A stretch of DNA of 5,764 bases from Phycisphaerae bacterium (GTDB lineage: Bacteria > Planctomycetota > Phycisphaerae > UBA1845 > Fen-1342), in NCBI GenBank assembly GCA_026984555.1, contig JALSRY010000016.1, forward strand, positions 1 through 5,764, given 5' to 3'. Shown piece after piece: positions 1 through 5,112 of this stretch. The notes beneath the pieces were generated by a model. That model made no database searches. It worked only from the letters and a program-made list of their open reading frames with translations, and was not told the origin of the DNA. The first letter of the stretch is position 1. Each line of letters begins with the position of its first letter. The translations under genes were made by a program, and so were the position numbers.

Positions 1-185
1 CGTCATTTCGCTGACTACGGGCATCGCGTATCCGTCGCGCGAACACAGGCGAGAAAACACGACCGGCGACCGCGCCCGGCGTCGAGTCGCGCGCGGGTCA
101 CCACCTCAGCCAATCCGCCCGCCCGCTAACGGCAACACCCCCTCCCCGCGGGCCTCGGAATACCCCTGACCCCAACCACGCGGAA
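1..185. other. Region downstream of nusA without a confident gene
   Basis: This stretch follows the nusA stop codon on the minus strand. No open frame with recognisable protein character covers it. A minus-strand ATG at 24-22 opens a frame reading MPVVSEMT before the left edge. It is preceded by only a weak GGA-type ribosome binding site about 7 nt upstream, so it could be the beginning of the next gene (infB often follows nusA). Eight residues cannot identify anything, and they do not resemble the IF-2 N-termini I know. A 6-bp inverted repeat (70-75 with 91-96) has no adjacent T-tract, so I do not call it a terminator. The gap of about 160 bases could still be an intra-operon spacer. Confidence 0.3.
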
Positions 186-1748
186 CTACTCGGACGGACT
201 CGCCGGCTTCGATTCGGTCGGACCGGAAACGTCGGACACCGCCGGCGTATCGACCGGCTCGTTCCCCGCGTCCGCATCACTCGCTGTTTCCGCGGCACCC
301 GCATCACCCGCCGCGCCTTCAGCGCTCACATCACCCGCCACATCGCCGGTGTCCCCCTGCTGCGGGGTGCGTTCCTCGCCGGCGGACGCCGGCGTGGATG
401 CGTCCGCCCCCTCGACCGGCTCGCTCGGCTCGGCAACCGCTCCGTCGCCGGTAGCCTCGGCGGACGTGGCCTCGGCCGTATCACCGGCGGCGGGTTCCTC
501 GGCGACGAACGCCGACGCACCCTCCTGCGCGGCTGTGTCCGACTCGCCGGCGGCAGCCGCGGCCGCTTCCGCTTCGGCCTTGGCCTTCTCCGCCGCCTCC
601 TTCTCCTCTTCGATGCGGATGACCTCTTCGCCCGCCTCGTACACGAGCTTCTCGGCAAGTTCGGGCGGGATTTCGAGGTTCTCGACCAGCGGCTCGGGGC
701 CCATGTCGTCCAGGTCCGCCACGGACACGCAACCCAGCGCTACCAGTTTGTCCAGCAGCACATCATCGACGCCCTCGACCCGTTTGAGCGTCTTCTCCAT
801 GACCTCCAGGTTGCGGTTGTGTTCCTCCGGCGTGAGGATGTCGATGTCCCAGCCGGTCAGCCGCGAAGCCAGCCGAACGTTTTGTCCGCGCTTGCCGATG
901 GCGAGGGAGAGCTGATCCTCGGCGACGACGACCGTGGCCTTGCCGAGTTCGAGCCCCAGGGCGATATCTTGCACTTCGGCGGGTTTGAGGGCGTTCTGGA
1001 TGAGGATCTGGCTCGACTCGTTCCATCGCACGATGTCGATTTTTTCCCCGCCGAGTTCTTCGACGATGTTCTTGATGCGGCTGCCGCGAACACCGACGCA
1101 CGCGCCGACGGCATCCACCTTGCTGTCGATGCTGCTGACGGCAACCTTGGTCCGGTAGCCGGCTTCGCGGGCCAACGCGCGAATCTCGATGATCCGCTCG
1201 GCGACCTCGGGTACCTCGAGCTCGAACAGGCGAATGATGAACTCGGGGTGCGAGCGCGAAAGGATGATCTTGACCTGGTTGGGATATTCGCGGACCTCGA
1301 GAATGAGCACGCGCAGGCGTTCGCCGACCTGGTGCGCCTCGCCGGGGATTTGCTCGCTGCGAGGCAGGAAGCCCTCGGTGCGGCCGATGTTGATGAGCAG
1401 GTTGCCACGTTCGATCCGCACGACGGTGCCGGTGATGATCGTCCCGCGCCGTTCGGTGAATTCGTCGAAGATGCTCGTGCGTTCGCGTTCGCGGGTGCGC
1501 TGGATGATGACCTGCTTGGCGGTCTGGGCGGCGATGCGTCCGAGCGTCTGCACGTCGACCGGGGTTCCATCCACCGTGGCGCTGATATCGCCGGTGACGG
1601 GATCGAGCCGTACCTCGGCCTCCTCGGTTTCGTAGGCCTTGCGGATCGCGCTGGCCATCGCGTTTTCGAGGTCGGTCAGGAAGGCGTCACGGTCGATGTT
1701 CTTGTCGCGACAGATACTGTCCACGATGCGGAGCAGATCCTGGTTCAT
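186..1748 (-). CDS. nusA: Transcription termination/antitermination factor NusA
   Basis: NusA binds RNA polymerase and nascent RNA in the cytoplasm, promoting pausing and hairpin-dependent termination and taking part in antitermination complexes. Seen in the 520-residue product: an N-terminal polymerase-binding domain (about 1-100), an S1 domain (about 103-165, with the motif GRTEGFLPRSEQ), KH1 with its GVRG loop at 219-222, and KH2 with GKRG at 285-288. A helix-hairpin-helix-like domain follows at about 322-375. From about 380 a Glu/Ala helix leads into a disordered tail of about 130 residues that is rich in Ala, Glu, Asp, Gly and Ser and has a single Arg and a single Lys. The usual core is about 350-370 residues, so the tail is an addition. 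The ATG at 1748 is chosen because AGGAG lies 5 nt upstream and the protein begins with the family's usual MNQ-LLRIVD-type sequence; TAG at 188-186 ends it. No rimP precedes it; its upstream neighbour is divergent. A promoter and a leader terminator upstream suggest attenuation. Confidence 0.97.
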   Translation of the reverse strand: MNQDLLRIVDSICRDKNIDRDAFLTDLENAMASAIRKAYETEEAEVRLDPVTGDISATVDGTPVDVQTLGRIAAQTAKQVIIQRTRERERTSIFDEFTERRGTIITGTVVRIERGNLLINIGRTEGFLPRSEQIPGEAHQVGERLRVLILEVREYPNQVKIILSRSHPEFIIRLFELEVPEVAERIIEIRALAREAGYRTKVAVSSIDSKVDAVGACVGVRGSRIKNIVEELGGEKIDIVRWNESSQILIQNALKPAEVQDIALGLELGKATVVVAEDQLSLAIGKRGQNVRLASRLTGWDIDILTPEEHNRNLEVMEKTLKRVEGVDDVLLDKLVALGCVSVADLDDMGPEPLVENLEIPPELAEKLVYEAGEEVIRIEEEKEAAEKAKAEAEAAAAAAGESDTAAQEGASAFVAEEPAAGDTAEATSAEATGDGAVAEPSEPVEGADASTPASAGEERTPQQGDTGDVAGDVSAEGAAGDAGAAETASDADAGNEPVDTPAVSDVSGPTESKPASPSE

Positions 1749-1753
1749 CGTTG

Positions 1754-1758
1754 CTCCT
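1754..1758 (-). promoter_or_regulatory. Ribosome binding site of nusA
   Basis: On the minus strand AGGAG is followed by 5 nt and then the ATG at 1748-1746. This fixes the nusA start. An out-of-frame ATG at 1767-1765, directly after the T-tract, has no ribosome binding site of its own and is unlikely to be used. Confidence 0.8.
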
Positions 1759-1767
1759 GCCTTTCAT

Positions 1768-1792
1768 AAAAAAAGGGCCGCACCAGCGACCC
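1768..1792 (-). terminator. Intrinsic terminator in the nusA 5' leader (probable attenuator)
   Basis: Read on the minus strand, GGGUCG (1792-1787) pairs with CGGCCC (1780-1775). This gives a 6-bp stem with one G-U pair and a 6-nt loop, CUGGUG. Seven uninterrupted Us (1774-1768) follow at once, the textbook form of a Rho-independent terminator. It ends 19 nt before the nusA ATG and lies about 75 nt after the predicted promoter start. No minus-strand gene lies between it and that promoter, so it cannot simply mark the end of a preceding gene. The likely roles are attenuation of nusA or blocking of antisense transcription coming from across the phosphatase gene. The structure is seen in the sequence; the regulatory role is inferred. 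Confidence 0.7.
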
Positions 1793-1799
1793 ACCAGCG
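1781..1799. repeat. Tandem 8-bp direct repeat CACCAGCG
   Basis: CACCAGCG occurs at 1781-1788 and again at 1792-1799, an 11-bp period or about one helical turn. In the nusA leader RNA (minus strand) the copies read CGCUGGUG. The downstream copy covers the loop and part of the 5' arm of the terminator, and the upstream copy abuts the small GNRA hairpin. It may be a protein or RNA contact element, or a chance duplication in GC-rich DNA. Confidence 0.5.
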
Positions 1800-1812
1800 T
1801 TCCTCGCGGAAC
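1799..1812 (-). promoter_or_regulatory. Small GNRA-capped hairpin in the nusA leader
   Basis: On the minus strand GUUCC pairs with GGAAC around a GCGA loop. This is a 5-bp stem closed by a C-G pair and capped by a tetraloop of the GNRA class. Its 3' end lies 6 nt upstream of the terminator stem in the predicted leader transcript. I found no good antiterminator pairing between this region and the terminator arm; the best alternative is a 4-bp GACC/GGUC match. It may therefore be a stabilising or protein-binding element rather than a switch. The folding is inferred from sequence only. Confidence 0.45.
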
Positions 1813-1874
1813 CTGATCTCGGTCCGTTTTCCCACCCGGGCAGTACCCCACGCGCACCACCCGGAGCGGCGCCG

Positions 1875-1903
1875 ATTGTACACTGTCCCGCGAGCTCTGG
1901 CCA
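1875..1903 (-). promoter_or_regulatory. Predicted sigma-70 promoter for nusA
   Basis: On the minus strand the -35 hexamer TGGCCA (1903-1898) matches TTGACA at 4 of 6 positions. A 17-bp spacer leads to the -10 hexamer TACAAT (1880-1875), which matches TATAAT at 5 of 6. The expected start is near 1868, giving a leader of about 120 nt to the nusA ATG with the terminator inside it. The discriminator after the -10 is all G and C (CGGCGC), as at promoters under stringent control, but this is weak evidence in a GC-rich genome. It is the only hexamer pair I found in the intergenic region with near-consensus -10 and ideal spacing. Confidence 0.5.
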
Positions 1904-2041
1904 CGCCGCACGAGGAACAAATCTGCCCCCCGGCGAGCCCGCGACCGGCCCGGACGATTGCGAAATGCCCGACGCACGCGTACGCTTGGCAAGCGGCCGG
2001 TCGCCGAATCGGCCGGCGCGGACATCCGGCTACGGACCATC

Positions 2042-3289
2042 ATGTCGAACCTGAAGCGGGAAAACGAAAAACTGCGTCGCATTCTCGACGTCGCCCGCCA
2101 CATGGCGACTTCGTGCGACCTCGATGTCTTGCTGGGCACGATCGTCGAGGCCGCTTGCGAGGTGCTCGACGCGGACCGCGCCACGATCTTCCTGTACGAC
2201 CGCCAGACCGACGAGCTGTACAGTCGCGTCGCGAAGGGGATCGACTCGATTCGTTTCCCCGCTGATGCGGGCATTGCCGGTCAGGCGGCCCGCACCCACA
2301 CATGCATCAACGTCACCGACGCCTACGCCGACCAGCGTTTCAACCCCGAGGTCGATCGCAAGACCGGCTACCGCACGCGAAACCTGTTGACACTCGCGCT
2401 CGAAAACCTCGAAGGAGACCTGATCGGCGTGCTCCAGGTGCTCAACAAGACCGGCGGACCGTTCACCACGGAAGACGAGGATCTGGCCCGCGTGCTCGGG
2501 GCCCAGGCCGGTGTCGCGCTCGACCGCGCGCGGCTGCTCGAAGCCTTCGCCGAAAAACAGCGTATGCAGCGTGATCTCGATATCGCCCGCGAGATCCAGC
2601 AGGGGTTGTTTCCGCGAGAGAATCCGCGCATCGCCGGGTACGAAGTCGCGGGCTGGAACCGTTCGGCCGACGAGACGGGGGGCGACGCATACGATTTCAT
2701 CACGCTGGATGACGGGCGGCTGGCGGTTTTTCTCGCCGACGCCACCGGGCACGGCATCGCCGCCGCACTCGTCATCGCCCAGTGTCGGTCGCTGCTGCGC
2801 GCGATGTTCTCCATCACCGACGATTTGCAGACGATCGCCGCGGGCGTCAACGACCTGCTGGCCGACGACCTCGCGGCCGACCGTTTCGTGACGGCATTCG
2901 TGGGCATCCTCGATCCGCACCGACACACCGTGGCGTACATTTCCGGGGGGCAGGGACCGCTGATCATGGTGCGTGCCGGCGACGTCGAAAACCGCACGGC
3001 CAACGCGCTGCCGTTCGCCGTCATGCCCCACCTGCACTACGAACCGCCCGAGCAATTCGCGTTCGCGCCGGGTGACACGCTCGTGTTGCTGACCGACGGC
3101 TTCTACGAGGCCGCGAACCCGGACAAGGAGCAGTTCGGCGAACAGCGTGTCATCGAGCGGATCGCCGAACGGGCCGACATGCCGCTCGATCGGCTGATCG
3201 ACTCCCTCCACGCCGACATCCGCGCGTTCACGCGTGGCTGCCCCCAGGCCGACGACCTGACGGCCGTGCTCATCCGCCGCCGGCGGTAG
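2042..3289 (+). CDS. GAF domain-containing PP2C/SpoIIE-family serine phosphatase
   Basis: A cytoplasmic protein phosphatase of the RsbU/SpoIIE type; these usually dephosphorylate anti-sigma-factor antagonists (STAS proteins) in partner-switching pathways. Seen in the 415-residue product: a short charged helix (1-20), a GAF sensor domain (about 20-165) and a linker helix (about 165-188). The phosphatase domain (about 190-412) retains its metal-binding aspartates: GGDAYD (D215), DATGHG (D233), LLTDGF (D352) and ADDLTAV (D404, D405), so activity is expected. The GAF part ends in NK-x4-F-x3-DE (135-146), the NKFDE pattern known from cyclic-nucleotide-binding GAF domains. No membrane segment or receiver domain is seen. 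I chose the ATG at 2042 because the protein then begins with the coiled-coil helix. The ribosome binding site there is weak (GGA, 5 nt away), and an in-frame TTG at 1958 would add 28 Arg-rich residues. It is divergent from nusA. No STAS or anti-sigma kinase gene is adjacent, so its target is unknown. Confidence 0.92.
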   Translation: MSNLKRENEKLRRILDVARHMATSCDLDVLLGTIVEAACEVLDADRATIFLYDRQTDELYSRVAKGIDSIRFPADAGIAGQAARTHTCINVTDAYADQRFNPEVDRKTGYRTRNLLTLALENLEGDLIGVLQVLNKTGGPFTTEDEDLARVLGAQAGVALDRARLLEAFAEKQRMQRDLDIAREIQQGLFPRENPRIAGYEVAGWNRSADETGGDAYDFITLDDGRLAVFLADATGHGIAAALVIAQCRSLLRAMFSITDDLQTIAAGVNDLLADDLAADRFVTAFVGILDPHRHTVAYISGGQGPLIMVRAGDVENRTANALPFAVMPHLHYEPPEQFAFAPGDTLVLLTDGFYEAANPDKEQFGEQRVIERIAERADMPLDRLIDSLHADIRAFTRGCPQADDLTAVLIRRRR

Positions 3290-3338
3290 GTCCGCCCGCC
3301 GTCGTCGGCCGCGATGTGCAGGCTCCGTCCGCAGCGAG

Positions 3339-3344
3339 TATGAT
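3339..3344 (+). promoter_or_regulatory. Possible -10 element before the transporter gene
   Basis: TATGAT, one mismatch from TATAAT, lies 27 bases before the transporter start codon and 14 before its ribosome binding site. No convincing -35 hexamer is present at 16-18 bp spacing; the best is TGTGCA, 3 of 6. It may give the transporter its own short-leader transcript, but the 82-base gap after the phosphatase gene also allows co-transcription. Confidence 0.25.
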
Positions 3345-3358
3345 CGCGGGTGCAAATC

Positions 3359-3363
3359 GGAGG
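3359..3363 (+). promoter_or_regulatory. Strong ribosome binding site of the transporter gene
   Basis: GGAGG is followed by 8 nt and the ATG at 3372. This is the best Shine-Dalgarno sequence in the window and it decides the transporter start. Confidence 0.8.
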
Positions 3364-3371
3364 CTTCGCAC

Positions 3372-5102
3372 ATGCGCGTAAACAAGGCCACCACCGATGG
3401 GGGTTTCAGTCGGTCCGCACGCATCGGGTTCTGGTTGGGACTGGTGCTGTTCGTCGTATTGCTGCTGCTGCCACCGCCGGCGAGCATGCTGCGCGCGGCC
3501 CGCACGCATTTCCGCGGGCGGTTGGCGGCCGAAACACGCGCGATCCTCTCCGCAACCGGTCACGCGGATGCGGCGTCGGACTCCCCCGCCTGGCAAAAGG
3601 CCGAACAGCGGGCCGTGCTCGCGCACGCCCGGATCATGATGGGCGCCGCGGCCCTCACGTGCCTCGTCGCCGTGTGGTGGATCTTCGTGGCGATTCCGAT
3701 CCCCGTCACGTCGCTGCTGCCGCTGCTGCTCGCCCCCCTGCTGGGCATCCTGCCGATCAAGGCGGCGGCGGCACCCTACGCCGACCCGAACGTCTTCCTC
3801 TTCATGGGCGGATTCATCATCGCCCTCGGAGTCGAACGCTGGGGGCTGCATCGGCGGATCGCGCTGTACATCATCAAGATTGTCGGCACCGGTCGGGCCA
3901 CGATCGTGCTCGGGTTCATGATCGCAACGGCGCTGCTGAGCATGTGGATCAGCAACACCGCGACCACGATGATGATGCTGCCCATCGGTCTGGCCGTGAT
4001 CGCGGCGTTCGCAGGGCTCGACGAACACACCAGCGACAAAAGCCGCAAAAACTTCGCGGCCGCCCTGATGTTGGGCATCGCCTACTCGGCCAGCATCGGC
4101 GGGGTGGGCACCCCGATCGGCACGCCGCCCAACATCGTCTTTCAGGGACAGCTCAAGTCGCTCTATCCGGCGGCGCCGGAGATCAGTTTCGGCCACTGGA
4201 TGCTGCTGTTCTTGCCGCTGGTGGTGGTGTTTCTTCCGATCGCGTGGCTGGTGATCACGCGGATCGCCTGCCGGTTCGAGACGGGGCATTTCAAGGCGGG
4301 GCGTCAGATCGTCCGGGAGCAGCTCGCCAACCTGGGGCCGCTGCGAGGCGCCGAGGCGTTGATGCTGGCGGTGTTCGCGGCAACCGCCTTGTTGTGGATG
4401 ACGCGCAGCATCCCCATCGGCGAGGGTCACAATGTCGGGTGGGCGTGGCTGTTGGACCGCGTGCTGGCGCCGGCCGACGGCGCGCCGCACCGTTACCACG
4501 CCCGCTACATCCACGACGCCCTCGTCGCGCTGGGCATGGCCACGCTTTGTTTCATCCTGCCCGCGGGCCGTGACAAGAACGGTCGCCGCCAATTCCTCAT
4601 GAACTGGGAAACCGCCGTGCGACTGCCCTGGGGCATCCTGCTGCTGTTCGGCGGGGGATTCTCGATCGCGACCGCGTTCAAGGCCAGCGGGTTGAGCCTG
4701 TGGTGCGGAACCGCGTTTGCAGAGCTCGGCCTGCACAGCCCCTTCGGGCTGATCGTCTCCACCTGTCCGCTCGTGATGGGGCTGACCGAAATCACCAGCA
4801 ACACCGCCACGACGCAAGTCATGCTGCCAATTCTCGCCAAAGTCAGCCAGGCCGTCGGCGTCAATCCGCTGGTGCTGATGCTGCCCGCGACGATCTCGGC
4901 GTCGTGCGCGTTCATGCTGCCGGTGGCCACCCCGCCCAACGCCATCGTCTTCGGCTCGGGAAAGGTCGAGATGGGACGCATGGTGCGTACCGGATTGCTC
5001 CTCAACGCGATCGCGATCGTGCTGATCACGTTGTTGATCTACTTCCTCACCGGCCCGCTGCTGGGGGTGGACCTGGAACATCTGCCCGCGTGGGTCCACT
5101 GA
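3372..5102 (+). CDS. SLC13/DASS-family sodium-coupled anion (dicarboxylate or sulfate) symporter
   Basis: An inner-membrane transporter of the divalent anion:sodium symporter family, whose members import C4-dicarboxylates, citrate or sulfate with sodium ions. Seen in the 576-residue product are the two inverted-repeat signatures. The first half carries SNT at 194-196 (WISNTATT) and TPPN at 251-254; the second half carries SNT at 476-478 (ITSNTATT) and TPPN at 520-523. In structurally known members (VcINDY) these motifs build the substrate and sodium sites. Many hydrophobic segments are visible, including about 18-35, 88-106, 110-128, 140-155, 176-192, 274-298, 328-343, 381-397, 418-434, 456-471, 497-517 and 538-560. 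A hydrophilic stretch of about 50 residues (38-87) separates the first two segments, longer than I expect for the family. The substrate cannot be read from the sequence. It follows the phosphatase gene on the same strand and converges with the next gene. Confidence 0.93.
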   Translation: MRVNKATTDGGFSRSARIGFWLGLVLFVVLLLLPPPASMLRAARTHFRGRLAAETRAILSATGHADAASDSPAWQKAEQRAVLAHARIMMGAAALTCLVAVWWIFVAIPIPVTSLLPLLLAPLLGILPIKAAAAPYADPNVFLFMGGFIIALGVERWGLHRRIALYIIKIVGTGRATIVLGFMIATALLSMWISNTATTMMMLPIGLAVIAAFAGLDEHTSDKSRKNFAAALMLGIAYSASIGGVGTPIGTPPNIVFQGQLKSLYPAAPEISFGHWMLLFLPLVVVFLPIAWLVITRIACRFETGHFKAGRQIVREQLANLGPLRGAEALMLAVFAATALLWMTRSIPIGEGHNVGWAWLLDRVLAPADGAPHRYHARYIHDALVALGMATLCFILPAGRDKNGRRQFLMNWETAVRLPWGILLLFGGGFSIATAFKASGLSLWCGTAFAELGLHSPFGLIVSTCPLVMGLTEITSNTATTQVMLPILAKVSQAVGVNPLVLMLPATISASCAFMLPVATPPNAIVFGSGKVEMGRMVRTGLLLNAIAIVLITLLIYFLTGPLLGVDLEHLPAWVH

Positions 5103-5112
5103 CGACGGGGCG

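Larger units (their letters stand above)
1749..2041. other. Divergent intergenic region between nusA and the phosphatase gene
   Basis: This region of 293 bases contains the nusA promoter, its leader hairpins and terminator (listed separately) and the region upstream of the phosphatase gene. On the plus-strand side I see no promoter with both hexamers. TTGGCA at 1986-1991 resembles a -35 and sits inside a small GCTTG-G-CAAGC palindrome (1984-1994), but no -10 follows at the right distance. A 29-codon plus-strand frame starting at the ATG at 1965 overlaps the phosphatase start out of frame and lacks a ribosome binding site. Confidence 0.5.

Noticed and set aside
70..96. 6-bp inverted repeat CCGCGC/GCGCGG downstream of nusA
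   Set aside because: It has a 15-nt loop, and the nearest T-run on the minus strand is short and not adjacent, so it is not a supported terminator.
349..915. Ser/Ala-rich plus-strand frame opposite the NusA tail
   Set aside because: Its low complexity reflects the antisense of the Glu/Ala-rich tail. It has no start signals.
819..1769. Plus-strand open frame of 316 codons opposite nusA
   Set aside because: It mirrors the NusA coding frame, which has clear S1 and KH domains. Its Asp/Ala/Gly-rich composition is a by-product of reverse complement codons.
1994..2015. Repeated CGGCCG able to pair with itself upstream of the phosphatase start
   Set aside because: CGGCCG is self-complementary and frequent in GC-rich DNA. 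There is no supporting context.
1958..2041. In-frame TTG upstream start for the phosphatase
   Set aside because: It would add 28 Arg-rich residues with no family match, and no ribosome binding site precedes it. The ATG at 2042 gives a natural N-terminus.
1965..2054. 29-codon upstream open frame overlapping the phosphatase start
   Set aside because: It has no ribosome binding site, its composition is ordinary for GC-rich DNA, and it has no sign of a regulatory peptide.
3281..3301. 6-bp inverted repeat (CGGCGG/CCGCCG) across the phosphatase stop codon
   Set aside because: No T-tract follows, and such GC repeats are common in this base composition, so it is not called a terminator.
2030..3505. 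Minus-strand open frame of 491 codons across the phosphatase gene
   Set aside because: It is antisense to a gene with complete GAF and PP2C motifs, and its translation shows no recognisable family.
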